Shown: one piece after another, positions 34,599 through 44,282 of the stretch
Position numbering within the stretch: position 1 is the stretch's first letter
Layout of the letters: each line of letters opens with the position of its first letter
NCBI RefSeq assembly: GCF_039904985.1
Contig: NZ_CP157005.1
Location: forward strand, 744,001-808,000
Origin: Methylomonas sp. AM2-LC
GTDB taxonomy: Bacteria; Pseudomonadota; Gammaproteobacteria; Methylococcales; Methylomonadaceae
DNA: 64,000 nucleotides
Direction of reading: 5' to 3'
Translations under genes and position numbers: made by a program
Notes under the pieces: generated by a model
The model's input: only the letters and a program-made list of their open reading frames with translations
Databases searched by the model: none
What the model was told of the DNA's origin: nothing

Positions 34599-36989
34599 GT
34601 GCGACGTGAAGTCGTATAAATAATTGTTTAGCTTTAGCAATCATGACTAAACCTGCCGTTCCTCCGGCAGTAGCCTAAGAGTGCAGGCATTAACAGTAAT
34701 GTGATGTTTGAAGCCATTCCGACAATGTAACCCAATCGAAAGATGAAGTCGAGCCCGTGAGGGCAAAACGGAACTGCGAGCATTACGCGGTAGGGTGCTA
34801 GGCTTAGAAGGTAAGGTGAACACATGTGAATCAACGATAAATCTCGTTAAATCCGAGGAGTCAAAGATGCTGATAGACTCTAGCCAAAAGGCAACATGGT
34901 TAGTTTGGTATTTTCGCATAACCAAACGAGGATAACAAAACCATCGGGAGATAGTTGGCACCTAACCCTTCAGTGTTATTTATATGGAACACGGTAAACC
35001 CGTATTTTCGCCTATTTAGGCAAGTTGACCGCGAGGGAAACTGATGGGAATGCGGGCATAGGAGGTTGGAAAAAGCGAAGGCTATTCTGTAATGGAATAG
35101 ATAGAGATTAAGGTATACCGCCAATATCATCTTGCTCGAAAGAGCGCAGACTTCCAACGGGTCTCAAATTGCAAGATAACTAATAGAACCTTTATAAGGA
35201 GGAAGAGCAAATGACGACGACACCTAGTGCAGTTGGTGCAGCCTCCCATTATGACGTGAACTGGCACAGTATTGACTGGGGGCAGGCTCATCGAATAGTG
35301 AGAAGGCTACAAGTACGTATTGCAAAGGCAGTCAGCGAAGGCCGCTGGAATAAGGCGAAAGCTTTACAATGGTTGCTGACGCACTCATTTTATGGCAAGG
35401 CAGTTGCTGTAAAACGAGTTACTGAAAATCGCGGTAAAAACACCCCAGGAGTTGACGGGGAAACTTGGAATACTCCTGAGCAAAAGGCCAAGGCAATTAA
35501 CTCGTTCAAAGGAAGAGGCTATCAACCACAACCGCTGAGAAGAGTCAAAATTCCCAAAGCAAACGGTAAACTGCGTCCTTTAGGGATTCCAACCCTACGA
35601 GATAGAGCAATGCAAGCGCTGCATTTACTGGGCTTGCAACCGATAGCTGAAACCAAAGCGGATCACAATTCCTATGGATTCCGTCCAGAAAGAGCTTGTA
35701 GAGATGCGGCGGCACAATGCTTTGCGGCATTAGTGAGTAAAAACTCAGCGCAGTGGGTTTTAGATGCAGATATATCTGGATGCTTTGACAATATTAGTCA
35801 TGACTGGTTACTGGCGAATATCCCTATGGATAAAACCGTACTCAGAAAATGGCTGAAAAGTGGTTTTGTTGAAAAAGGAAATTGGTTTCCAACGCAAGCC
35901 GGCACTCCGCAAGGGGGTATTGCCTCGCCAACGCTGGCTAATATGGCTTTAGATGGTCTTGAAATCGAACTGGCCGCGCACTTTGGTACAAAAACCAGCA
36001 AGAAAAGATGGAAGGGAAAAGTCAATTTTATTCGATATGCAGATGACTTTGTTATCACCGGCGCAACGAAAGAAACGCTGGAGCAGGCAAAGTTGATTAT
36101 TGAGAACTTTCTGAAGGACAGAGGATTATCGCTATCAGAAGAAAAAACCAAGATTGTGCATATTGATGAAGGCTTTGATTTCTTAGGGTGGAACTTTCGT
36201 AAATACGGTGGGAAACTACTCATCAAACCTGCGAAAAAGAATGTACAAGCATTCTTACGGAAAATTCGACTGATAATCAAAGAAAACCAAACAGCAAAAC
36301 AGGAAAATGTAATTAGGCTCCTAAATCCAATCATAAGGGGATGGGCTAATTATCACCAAAATCAGGTGGCGAAGGAAACCTTTTCTAAGGTTGATCACTT
36401 CATCTGGAAAAAGCTTTGGCAATGGGCTTGTCGAAGACATCCAAATAAACCACTTCGGTGGATAAAGGATAGATATTTTGAAAGCGAAGGACTGCGTAAC
36501 TGGGTGTTTGCCACGAAGGTTAAAACTGAGGATGGAGAAGTGATAAGGGTTAAACTGGTAAATGCTAGTGATACGCCCATTCGCCGACATATCAAGATAA
36601 AAGCGGAAGCACACCCGTTCAATCCGGTCTGGGAAGAGTATTTCGAAAACAGGCTTGGCCTGCAAATGAGAGAAAGCCTCAAAGGAAAGAACCAATTGCT
36701 TTTTCTTTGGTACGCACAGGAAGGCAAATGTCCGAACTGCAACGAAAGAATTACGAAGGATACGGGGTGCAATATTCACTACATCCAGCGTAAAACAGAC
36801 GGCGGTAAAAACAGAGTAACAAACCTTATGTTATTACACCCGAACTGTCATAGACAAGTCCATAACCGTAAAAATAAGGAAACTGCCGGTTCTGATCAAA
36901 CAGGATTTATGGAGGCTTGAGCCGTATGATGGGAAACTATCATGTACGGTTCTTAAGGGGGGATGGCGTAGCAATACGCCGTTCCTACC
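34599..36989 (+). mobile_element. Group II intron with RT-HNH maturase
   Basis: The 5' end has the group II consensus GTGCGAC at 34599. The 610 bases before the protein gene are the structured RNA domains I-III/IV. Domain V is seen as a 34-nt hairpin at 36919-36952 (GAGCCGTATGAT, GGGAAAC loop side, ATCATGTACGGTTC), and domain VI at about 36953-36989 (GGGGATGGCGTAGCAATACGCCGTTCC). The 3' boundary falls within a few bases of an IS5 insertion at 36990, so the last nucleotides and the 3' exon may be lost. Confidence 0.9.
35211..36920 (+). CDS. ltrA: Group II intron reverse transcriptase/maturase with HNH endonuclease
   Basis: A 569-residue protein. The RT domain (about 85-330) has KANGKLRPLGIPTLRDR, YGFRPERAC, QAGTPQGGIASPTLANM and the catalytic FIRYADDF. 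The maturase X domain (about 350-430) contains IIRGWANYHQ. The C-terminal HNH nuclease (about 510-560) has CPNCNERI, NIHYIQRKTDGG and LLHPNCHRQVHN. All key residues are present. It starts at an ATG 7 bases after GGAGGAAG. It helps splicing and retrohoming of its own intron. Confidence 0.96.
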   Translation: MTTTPSAVGAASHYDVNWHSIDWGQAHRIVRRLQVRIAKAVSEGRWNKAKALQWLLTHSFYGKAVAVKRVTENRGKNTPGVDGETWNTPEQKAKAINSFKGRGYQPQPLRRVKIPKANGKLRPLGIPTLRDRAMQALHLLGLQPIAETKADHNSYGFRPERACRDAAAQCFAALVSKNSAQWVLDADISGCFDNISHDWLLANIPMDKTVLRKWLKSGFVEKGNWFPTQAGTPQGGIASPTLANMALDGLEIELAAHFGTKTSKKRWKGKVNFIRYADDFVITGATKETLEQAKLIIENFLKDRGLSLSEEKTKIVHIDEGFDFLGWNFRKYGGKLLIKPAKKNVQAFLRKIRLIIKENQTAKQENVIRLLNPIIRGWANYHQNQVAKETFSKVDHFIWKKLWQWACRRHPNKPLRWIKDRYFESEGLRNWVFATKVKTEDGEVIRVKLVNASDTPIRRHIKIKAEAHPFNPVWEEYFENRLGLQMRESLKGKNQLLFLWYAQEGKCPNCNERITKDTGCNIHYIQRKTDGGKNRVTNLMLLHPNCHRQVHNRKNKETAGSDQTGFMEA

Positions 36990-38060
36990 GGCGTTGTTGA
37001 ATAAATCGGACATTTGGTAAAATTAGCTTTTTAGAGCCTGCCAATCAAGAAGATGCCATACAAGTATAACGAGAAAATCCGCGATAAAATCGACAAACCT
37101 CGTTATAAAGTTACCAATTGGCCTGCGTATAATAATGCGTTAAGGAATCGCGGTGATTTCACGGTGTATTTTACCGAAGAGGCAATAGCTGAATGGCATC
37201 CAGCCAAGACGGGTAGTCGTGGCAGTCCCCAAAAATACTCCGCGCTTGCGATTGAAACCAGCTTAATGATTCGTCAGGTATTCCGCCTGCCGCTCCGGCA
37301 AACACAAGGCTTTATGAATTCACTGATCACGGCTTTGGACATCGACATTACCATCCCTGATTTCAGTAACTTATCCAAGCGTAGCGTTGCCTTACCCCGA
37401 CATAAATTGACCCAAGAATTGGCTCCAGGCAGTATTGTGATTGTCGATTCAACCGGCCTTAAGGTTTACGGTAAGGACGAATGGCATCAAGAAAAACATG
37501 AAGTTGCTGCACGGCGCACCTGGCGTAAACTGCACCTTGCGGTCGATGAAAACCATCAAATCATCGCCTGCGAACTGACCACGCCGGAAACAGGAGATCC
37601 ATCGGCGGTACCGGATTTGCTTGACCAAATCGACACGCCATTTGACACCTTCATTGCCGATGGCGCCTACGATGGCGATCCGGTTTGTAAAGCGGTGTTA
37701 AGTCTGAAGCCGGATGCACAAGTAATCGTTCCACCGCATAAGACCGCTGTTTGTTCACCCGCAGGCGATAGCCAGCGAGACAACCATATCAAAGTAATCG
37801 ACCAGTATGGCCGTATCGCTTGGCAAAAAAAGACCGGCTATGGCTTGCGTAATTATGTCGAACTGGCCATGCAACGCTACAAGCGGATTTTTGGCAACAC
37901 GATGAAAGCGCGTCAGCTGCCGCAACAAAAAGCGGAGGCTTTGGCAAGTGCCGTTGCGCTCAATCGGATGACCGACTTAGGCATGCCTGTGTCTGTTAAA
38001 ATTTAAACATTGCCAGAAAATAGGGAGCTATGTCCATTTTTTGATTTATTCAACAAAGCC
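36990..38060 (+). mobile_element. IS5-family element, copy 2
   Basis: A 1071-bp element. The left flank CTACC is at or just before the group II intron 3' end; right flank AAGGT. There is no matching direct repeat. Confidence 0.92.
37053..38006 (+). CDS. IS5-family transposase (copy 2)
   Basis: The 317-residue product is identical to copy 1, complete, with all DDE and Y(2)R(3)E(6)K residues present. Confidence 0.93.
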   Translation: MPYKYNEKIRDKIDKPRYKVTNWPAYNNALRNRGDFTVYFTEEAIAEWHPAKTGSRGSPQKYSALAIETSLMIRQVFRLPLRQTQGFMNSLITALDIDITIPDFSNLSKRSVALPRHKLTQELAPGSIVIVDSTGLKVYGKDEWHQEKHEVAARRTWRKLHLAVDENHQIIACELTTPETGDPSAVPDLLDQIDTPFDTFIADGAYDGDPVCKAVLSLKPDAQVIVPPHKTAVCSPAGDSQRDNHIKVIDQYGRIAWQKKTGYGLRNYVELAMQRYKRIFGNTMKARQLPQQKAEALASAVALNRMTDLGMPVSVKI

Positions 38061-38132
38061 AAGGTGATGGCTTCTGCACAACGGTCAGGTGTGGGAAAGT
38101 TGTCGTTTGTGACTCTGGAGCAATAAAAGCAT

Positions 38133-38255
38133 TGTCGCAAAATTTGGAGTATGTAGAGTTTACATTTTAAAATCATGATCTCTTTCTGTAAGGCAAATTG
38201 TTCGCAAAAATCATCCTTAATGTCTTTTACTTTTATGCTTGTTACGGAGTATTGT
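38133..38255 (+). pseudogene. Heavily decayed IS6-family left end
   Basis: Scattered but collinear similarity to the IS6 left region: TTGTCGCAAA at the edge, a decayed start region (AATCATGATC), then CATCCTTAATGTCTTTTACTTTTATGCTTGTTACGGAGTAT, which mirrors the codons for the AILYAVYFYVRYGV stretch. There is no open frame. It is older than the fragments at 29419 and 30506. The remaining 38061-38132 and 38256-38372 show nothing I can name, apart from the symporter's AGGAG site. Confidence 0.6.
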
Positions 38256-38372
38256 CTTCAGAAGCCGAAGACATTTGATTGATGAGATCGTATACTGGAT
38301 AAAGTGGGTGACACGATTCATTACATGTTTTTATAATCGAATAATATGCGCATTGATCTAGGAGATTAGTTG

Positions 38373-39623
38373 ATGTCTATCCATCATGCACCACAAGCTA
38401 CAAACCGTCAGACGTTCTATATTGCAATTGCACTCATTGTGGGTATATGCTTTGGAGAATTGCTAAATCTGAGCTTACCCAAGGATGATTCGCTACTTGT
38501 AACTTTAATTGATGTGTTTAATGTTCTGACTGATATCTTTCTGCGCTTGGTAAAAATGATTATTGCCCCATTGGTTTTTGCTACCTTAGTGGTCGGCATG
38601 GCTAAGATGGGTGATGTACAGACTGTAGGCCGTATTGGCATAAAAGCGTTGCTATGGTTTTTTTCGGCTTCCTTATTCAGTTTGTTACTGGGAATGCTAT
38701 TGGTGAATATTATGCAACCTGGTAGTTCGCTAAATATGCTGTTACCCGCTAAAGATGCCATGAATGGATTAGCCAATGTAAAACCTACTTTAGCTGGATT
38801 TACTGCGCATATGTTTCCGAAAAGTATAATTGAAGCGATGGCAAGTAATGAAATATTGCAAATCGTGGTATTTTCTATGTTTTTTGGTATTGCTTGCGCC
38901 TCTCTTGGTGAATTGGCACACCCCACCGTCAAATTGCTGGATTCACTTAGTCATATCATGCTTAAAATCACTGCCTATGTGATGCATTACGCGCCTGTAG
39001 CGGTTTTTTCAGCAATAAGTTCGGTAATTGCGCAAAATGGTATTGGTGTATTGTTAACTTATGGACAGTTTATCGGTGAGTTTTATTTTGCTCTAATCTT
39101 GTTGTGCAGTCTGTTGGCCGCTTTTGCTACTTTGTTTTTAGGAAAGCGAATTTGGTCCTTAATTCGGCATATTCGCGAACCTATGTTGTTGGCATTTGGA
39201 ACGGCAAGTAGCGAAAGTGCTTATCCCAAATTATTACAACAGTTAGAACGCTTTGGTTGTGATGAAAAAGTCTGCGGATTAGTGCTGCCCTTGGGTTATT
39301 CCTTTAATCTGGATGGCAGTATGATGTATATGACGTTTGCTGTGTTGTTTATAGCCCAAGCCTATGGTATAGAAATGCCTCTGACAGATCAATTTATGAT
39401 GTTGTTGGTGTTGTTGTTTACTAGTAAGGGGGTGGCCGGAGTGCCCAGAGCTTCGCTAATTGTAATTTCAGCTACCTTGTCGATGTTTCATATCCCGGAA
39501 GCCGGTTTATTACTATTGCTAGGTATAGATCAAATACTGGATATGGGGCGGAGTGCCACTAATGTTTTTGGCAACAGTATTGCAGCTGCTCTGGTAAGTC
39601 GTTGGCAGCGAGTATTGAAATAA
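38373..39623 (+). CDS. Dicarboxylate/amino acid:cation symporter (DAACS family)
   Basis: A 416-residue inner-membrane protein with about eight membrane segments and two re-entrant loops. Family motifs are FLRLVKMIIAPLVFATLVVGMA, FGTASSESAYPKLLQQL (serine-rich hairpin), GYSFNLDGSMMYMTFAVLFIAQAYG and the C-terminal DQILDMGRSATNVFGNSIAA. It resembles GltP/DctA-type transporters of glutamate or C4-dicarboxylates; the substrate is not decidable. ATG 38373 lies 8 bases after AGGAG and is preferred over the TTG one codon before. Confidence 0.93.
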   Translation: MSIHHAPQATNRQTFYIAIALIVGICFGELLNLSLPKDDSLLVTLIDVFNVLTDIFLRLVKMIIAPLVFATLVVGMAKMGDVQTVGRIGIKALLWFFSASLFSLLLGMLLVNIMQPGSSLNMLLPAKDAMNGLANVKPTLAGFTAHMFPKSIIEAMASNEILQIVVFSMFFGIACASLGELAHPTVKLLDSLSHIMLKITAYVMHYAPVAVFSAISSVIAQNGIGVLLTYGQFIGEFYFALILLCSLLAAFATLFLGKRIWSLIRHIREPMLLAFGTASSESAYPKLLQQLERFGCDEKVCGLVLPLGYSFNLDGSMMYMTFAVLFIAQAYGIEMPLTDQFMMLLVLLFTSKGVAGVPRASLIVISATLSMFHIPEAGLLLLLGIDQILDMGRSATNVFGNSIAAALVSRWQRVLK

Positions 39624-39664
39624 TTTATATCTGCCTGTAAAGCGGTTCGCTTTATATTCAACAG

Positions 39665-40054
39665 CTATTGTTCAATATATTTTAAGTTTTCTAGTTCTAG
39701 CGCTCTTGAAGCTGTTGCGTTCATTAAGCATTCATTGGTTCTTATCGATGCGGATGTGGCTCCATGGGTATCCGCATAAAACTTACAATTCGCATTTCGA
39801 TATTTAATCCATATGCGTTGCACTTCTTGTAGTTGTTTGGCGCGCAGGCTACTTAGTTGTGTTTGCGCGGCTTTATAAGCCCTGTTTAGTCGTATATCCT
39901 GAGAATCATTTTCTATAGAGATACAATTCAGTATTTCGGGTATGGCTCCCCCAGTTTTATCCATACAATCCGCATATTGTTCAGACAAAACATTTTCCGC
40001 CAATAAAGTTGTTGGTAGGAATCCTAATGTTAGTAATAAGATTATTTTTTTCAT
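39665..40054 (-). CDS. LprI-like (DUF1311) periplasmic protein
   Basis: A 129-residue protein with a signal peptide (about 1-19, ending LLA-EN). The mature part shows the DUF1311/LprI pattern: YADCMDK, LNRAYKAAQTQLSSLRAKQLQEVQRIWIKYRNANCKFYAD and TNECLMNATASRALEL, with conserved cysteines. LprI of Mycobacterium inhibits lysozyme; whether this one does is unknown. It converges with the symporter gene. Confidence 0.85.
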   Translation of the reverse strand: MKKIILLLTLGFLPTTLLAENVLSEQYADCMDKTGGAIPEILNCISIENDSQDIRLNRAYKAAQTQLSSLRAKQLQEVQRIWIKYRNANCKFYADTHGATSASIRTNECLMNATASRALELENLKYIEQ

Positions 40055-40363
40055 ATATCTAGCTCAGGAGGAAAATAAATACCAGATTATTATACAGAGT
40101 GACGACAAAATAATGATCAAGTTGTGGCGATTTTTGGGGTCGATATTTGGGTTAGGTGCTATAAATTTAAGATTCTTGCTAGGCTAAAGGCTATGAGTCC
40201 AGGCGTTTTTAGCAACGAAAAGCGTTTGGTGAAATATTTGAAACAGAAATTTCGTCTTCAACCGGATAACTTGTTAATATAAGGCATAGTTTTACATCAG
40301 GCCAGAGTTTGGTGATTCTGCCGTGGTATGCAAATACCCGGTCTTATTGGGGAGACAAAGCAG

Positions 40364-40903
40364 ATGATAATACATGACCACTATTTGAACTGTGCTAGCC
40401 AAATAGCTTCGCCCAATTGTGATCAACGTCCAAATTGGGATATATCGTTATTGGTAATCCATTGTATCAGCCTGCCGCCTGAACAGTTCGAGGGGGATTA
40501 TATTGATCAACTGTTTTGTAATACACTCAATCCTAAAGATCATCCCTATTTCGAAGAAATTTATCAGTTTAGAGTCTCTGCACATTTGTTGATTCGTCGT
40601 AATGGCCTTATCAGACAATATGTGCCTTTTAATCTGCGGGCATGGCATGCCGGTGTATCGAATTATAAGGGACGTGAACAGTGTAACGACTTTTCTATAG
40701 GCATCGAATTAGAGGGTTCTATCAAGCAAGATTTTACCGACGATCAATATCAGCGGCTAGCTGAAGTGGTTAGAGTGCTGTTATTGGCTTATCCAGGGCT
40801 TTCCAGGCAGGCAATTGTTGGGCACAGTGACATTGCCCCGCATCGAAAGACTGATCCAGGGCCGCTGTTTGACTGGGAAAGGTTTTATAGTTTGTTGGGC
40901 TAA
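40364..40903 (+). CDS. ampD: 1,6-anhydro-N-acetylmuramyl-L-alanine amidase AmpD
   Basis: A cytoplasmic zinc amidase that recycles anhydro-muropeptides and keeps beta-lactamase induction low. Seen are zinc ligands in VIHCISLPP (His) and VGHSDIAPHRKTDPGPLFDW (His and Asp), the catalytic Glu in GIELEGS, SAHLLIRRNG and AWHAGVS. I start it at ATG 40364, 8-9 bases after GGGGAGA; the ATG at 40328 has no ribosome site. This gives 179 residues, normal for AmpD. Confidence 0.94.
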   Translation: MIIHDHYLNCASQIASPNCDQRPNWDISLLVIHCISLPPEQFEGDYIDQLFCNTLNPKDHPYFEEIYQFRVSAHLLIRRNGLIRQYVPFNLRAWHAGVSNYKGREQCNDFSIGIELEGSIKQDFTDDQYQRLAEVVRVLLLAYPGLSRQAIVGHSDIAPHRKTDPGPLFDWERFYSLLG

Positions 40904-41033
40904 TAATTCTGCATGAATAGTCGCTTGAAACTGGTGTTATTATCAATAAGTTATTATTTACACTTAATTAATGGAATTAAAATGCCAAACTTATACTGGC
41001 AAGCTTTGCATCAGGAATAGCAACGTATGGTAT

Positions 41034-41294
41034 GGTTGTGTCGCAAATTTTTCAGGAATCGAAATCTGAATTTCCAGAAGATAGAATTATCCTGCTAACC
41101 CTATAAATTGCCGATAAGTCGGATTCCAGTTTGCGATAACAGGCCCTTTCGGATCATGTGCGTGGTCTCAATTCCGGCTAAAGTGGATTCTGCTAAATAA
41201 AATACCTTGAACCCCAGCATAGAATGGGTCAGATTTTTGATGAATCGATGATTCTGTTTCACCCGATTGTTTAGATATTTGAGCTGTAGAATCT
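41034..41294 (-). pseudogene. Decayed IS6-family right half
   Basis: The reverse complement shows the IS6 C-terminal region in degraded form: NNRVxQNHRFIKNLTHSMLGFKVF-like codons, then IETTHMIRKGLLSQ-like codons, then the terminus TTTGCGACACAACC at 41034. Frame breaks and substitutions are scattered. This explains most of the 40904-41382 gap; the first 130 bases of the gap show nothing recognisable. Confidence 0.75.
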
Positions 41295-41382
41295 ATATAA
41301 GGTACACTCAGCAATCAGGAATAATCCGACTATGCCAAGCAGGCTACTCAACGTCCCTGAGGGTAAGTAATTAGGAAAAGAA

Positions 41383-42303
41383 ATGCTAGTTAAAGCTATT
41401 ATAATCTTCCTTTTATTATTGGTTACCAGACCAGCTTGCGCCGCATTTTCTGAGGGTGACTACCGATTTGAACTTGAAATTGGAGGACGAACACGTAGCT
41501 ATTTGGTACATATACCGCCTAAATCCGGACCCCTACCTGTCGTAATCAATTTGCATGGCGGTGGAGGCAATGCCCAACAGCATCGCGAAACTACGGGAAT
41601 GGATGCTGCAGCCGATCATGATGGCTATATTGCAGTTTATCCTAATGGCAGCGGGTTGCTATCGGAACGACTATTAACCTGGAACGCTGGAAATTGCTGT
41701 GCTTATGCTCAAACTCAAGGGATCGATGATGTGGGATTCATTTCTGCGTTACTGGGGGATCTGGAAAAACGCGCAAATATTGATAGTCACCGTATTTATG
41801 CTGTCGGTCATTCCAATGGTGGCATGATGGCCCATCGTCTTGGAGAAGCATTGCCGGAACGAATTACCGCAATTGCTTCGATTGCCGGATCACATGTGCC
41901 GACTGCTGCAAATGGCCGAGCTATTCCGGTGTTGCATATCCATAGCGAAGATGATCCGCGAGCTCTCTATTATGGCGGCCTTGGGCCTCCCTTTCCTTTA
42001 ACCGGAACAAGGGTTTTTCATCCATCAGTGAACGCTGCACTATCGGAGTGGGTTCGCCATGATGGTTGTAATTCGGTTCCTACAGAGGTAGCATTTAAAT
42101 CGAATGGAACGCATACGGCAAGGAAATTGGTTTATGAAAATTGCTTTGATGGTGCTCAGGTCGTGCTATGGAAGCTCACCAGTGCTGGTCATGGATGGCC
42201 CGGTGGTAAACCCATTCTTAAAAAGCTAGTCGGCCCCAGCACAAACGTCATCGACGCAAATACGGAAGTTTGGGCATTTTTCTTGCAGTTTCAGTTGCCT
42301 TAA
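41383..42303 (+). CDS. Secreted alpha/beta-hydrolase, PHB depolymerase/feruloyl esterase type (LpqC family)
   Basis: A 306-residue protein with a signal peptide (about 1-21, ending ACAA). The alpha/beta-hydrolase fold shows the oxyanion region VVINLHGGGGNAQQH, the nucleophile in VGHSNGGMMAHRL, an acid in HSEDDPRAL and the terminal His in SAGHGWPGG. The family includes polyhydroxybutyrate depolymerases and feruloyl esterases; the substrate is unknown. The start ATG is preceded by GGAAAAGA. Confidence 0.88.
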   Translation: MLVKAIIIFLLLLVTRPACAAFSEGDYRFELEIGGRTRSYLVHIPPKSGPLPVVINLHGGGGNAQQHRETTGMDAAADHDGYIAVYPNGSGLLSERLLTWNAGNCCAYAQTQGIDDVGFISALLGDLEKRANIDSHRIYAVGHSNGGMMAHRLGEALPERITAIASIAGSHVPTAANGRAIPVLHIHSEDDPRALYYGGLGPPFPLTGTRVFHPSVNAALSEWVRHDGCNSVPTEVAFKSNGTHTARKLVYENCFDGAQVVLWKLTSAGHGWPGGKPILKKLVGPSTNVIDANTEVWAFFLQFQLP

Positions 42304-42440
42304 TAAAACATAAACATCCAAAATACACGTTTTTTTTAAAAAAGACGCTACGAACTTGGTGATAGAAAAAAGGGTTTTGTTGCAGTTTTTTAAATAAAAG
42401 GGTAGTATCCGTGTCTCGCTCTGCAAACACCTTGCAAACA

Positions 42441-43127
42441 TTAATCGCCACCACCACAACCTCCGCCGCAACCGCTATCTCCTCCATCACCACTACCCGC
42501 ATCGGACCAGTCACCAAAGCCATCGGTAAAGCCGTCGAAATCCGCACTAGAAAAATCACCACCACAGTATGATGTGCCCCTTGAGTTATCAGCAGGTTTA
42601 AGTCCTCGGCAATCAGCTGCATAGAAAAAGCCATCGTCTATGTTGAGTTTTTTGTCAATGGCGAATAATAGTGGTAAACGACTAGGTTTGCGTGGATCAA
42701 TATTTTCTTCCCGGCAAGTTAGCCACCAAATACGCCGCAAACCGGTATTGTCTTGTCGGTTTTTGCTTAGAACCACTGCTGGGGTGTGATGGAAAAAACC
42801 ACCGAAAGCTTTACGGCAAAATAATTCATAGTGACGAGTATATAGAATCAGTTCATGCCAGAGATCATCGGTTACCTGTGATGGCATTGCTACAAAACGG
42901 CATCCGCCTTGCATATAGGCCAGAAAAAACTGACGTAAGGCACGCCCTGCCAATTGGCAATCTTTCAGTGACAGTTCTGGGCGTCGTTTACGCAATTTTT
43001 CATAGAGGCCTGCCGGAAAACTATAAGTGCGGATATAGTCGCTCCGCACACTACGGCGCCAACGACGCCAAACTAATGTCAATAGCAACAGCAGAGTTAA
43101 TATAATTACAATGGACAACATCTTCAT
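42441..43127 (-). CDS. Membrane-anchored protein with glycine/cysteine-rich tail
   Basis: A 228-residue product from ATG 43127; the longer frame upstream is IS5 sequence. It has one N-terminal membrane helix (about 3-20), a basic stretch (WRRWRRSVR), a domain with LAGRALRQFFLAYMQGGCRFVAMPSQVTDDLWHELILYTRHYELFCRKAFGGFFHHTPA, and a low-complexity tail rich in Gly, Ser, Asp and Cys ending GCGGGCGGGD. The domain resembles glycine-rich-tail proteins of unknown role; I cannot name the family with certainty. IS5 copy 3 sits 12 bases upstream of the start and may have removed its promoter. Confidence 0.72.
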   Translation of the reverse strand: MKMLSIVIILTLLLLLTLVWRRWRRSVRSDYIRTYSFPAGLYEKLRKRRPELSLKDCQLAGRALRQFFLAYMQGGCRFVAMPSQVTDDLWHELILYTRHYELFCRKAFGGFFHHTPAVVLSKNRQDNTGLRRIWWLTCREENIDPRKPSRLPLLFAIDKKLNIDDGFFYAADCRGLKPADNSRGTSYCGGDFSSADFDGFTDGFGDWSDAGSGDGGDSGCGGGCGGGD

Positions 43128-43139
43128 CCGGTTTGAATG

Positions 43140-44210
43140 GGCTTTGTTGAATAAATCAAAAAATGGACATAGCTCCCTATTTTCTGGCAATGTTTAAATT
43201 TTAACAGACACAGGCATGCCTAAGTCGGTCATCCGATTGAGCGCAACGGCACTTGCCAAAGCCTCCGCTTTTTGTTGCGGCAGCTGACGCGCTTTCATCG
43301 TGTTGCCAAAAATCCGCTTGTAGCGTTGCATGGCCAGTTCGACATAATTACGCAAGCCATAGCCGGTCTTTTTTTGCCAAGCGATACGGCCATACTGGTC
43401 GATTACTTTGATATGGTTGTCTCGCTGGCTATCGCCTGCGGGTGAACAAACAGCGGTCTTATGCGGTGGAACGATTACTTGTGCATCCGGCTTCAGACTT
43501 AACACCGCTTTACAAACCGGATCGCCATCGTAGGCGCCATCGGCAATGAAGGTGTCAAATGGCGTGTCGATTTGGTCAAGCAAATCCGGTACCGCCGATG
43601 GATCTCCTGTTTCCGGCGTGGTCAGTTCGCAGGCGATGATTTGATGGTTTTCATCGACCGCAAGGTGCAGTTTACGCCAGGTGCGCCGTGCAGCAACTTC
43701 ATGTTTTTCTTGATGCCATTCGTCCTTACCGTAAACCTTAAGGCCGGTTGAATCGACAATCACAATACTGCCTGGAGCCAATTCTTGGGTCAATTTATGT
43801 CGGGGTAAGGCAACGCTACGCTTGGATAAGTTACTGAAATCAGGGATGGTAATGTCGATGTCCAAAGCCGTGATCAGTGAATTCATAAAGCCTTGTGTTT
43901 GCCGGAGCGGCAGGCGGAATACCTGACGAATCATTAAGCTGGTTTCAATCGCAAGCGCGGAGTATTTTTGGGGACTGCCACGACTACCCGTCTTGGCTGG
44001 ATGCCATTCAGCTATTGCCTCTTCGGTAAAATACACCGTGAAATCACCGCGATTCCTTAACGCATTATTATACGCAGGCCAATTGGTAACTTTATAACGA
44101 GGTTTGTCGATTTTATCGCGGATTTTCTCGTTATACTTGTATGGCATCTTCTTGATTGGCAGGCTCTAAAAAGCTAATTTTACCAAATGTCCGATTTATT
44201 CAACAACGCC
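43140..44210 (-). mobile_element. IS5-family element, copy 3
   Basis: A 1071-bp element in reverse orientation. Left flank GAATG (12 bases before a gene start), right flank GTCCGGCGG, which is the right end of an IS6 element. There is no direct repeat. Confidence 0.92.
43194..44147 (-). CDS. IS5-family transposase (copy 3)
   Basis: A complete 317-residue transposase identical to copy 1. Confidence 0.93.
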   Translation of the reverse strand: MPYKYNEKIRDKIDKPRYKVTNWPAYNNALRNRGDFTVYFTEEAIAEWHPAKTGSRGSPQKYSALAIETSLMIRQVFRLPLRQTQGFMNSLITALDIDITIPDFSNLSKRSVALPRHKLTQELAPGSIVIVDSTGLKVYGKDEWHQEKHEVAARRTWRKLHLAVDENHQIIACELTTPETGDPSAVPDLLDQIDTPFDTFIADGAYDGDPVCKAVLSLKPDAQVIVPPHKTAVCSPAGDSQRDNHIKVIDQYGRIAWQKKTGYGLRNYVELAMQRYKRIFGNTMKARQLPQQKAEALASAVALNRMTDLGMPVSVKI

Positions 44211-44260
44211 GTCCGGCGGAAGGCTGGCTTTTGGTTCCTGAACAATTTGCGACAGAACCC
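44211..44260 (+). mobile_element. IS6-family right-end fragment
   Basis: About 50 bp matching the terminal sequence of the intact IS6 right end (GTCCGGCGGAAGGCTGGC..., TTTGGTTCCTGA, then TTTGCGACAGAACC). It is cut on the left by IS5 copy 3 exactly at GTCC. Confidence 0.82.
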
Positions 44261-44282
44261 TGTCTGAATGCCTATAGTTGAG

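Noticed and set aside
35798..36772. Long - strand frames opposite the intron maturase
   Set aside because: They are shadows of the RT-HNH gene with no coding features.
42248..42634. A - strand frame beside the Gly/Cys-tailed protein gene
   Set aside because: It is the same low-complexity stretch read in another frame, and it runs past the real gene's stop into the intergenic region.
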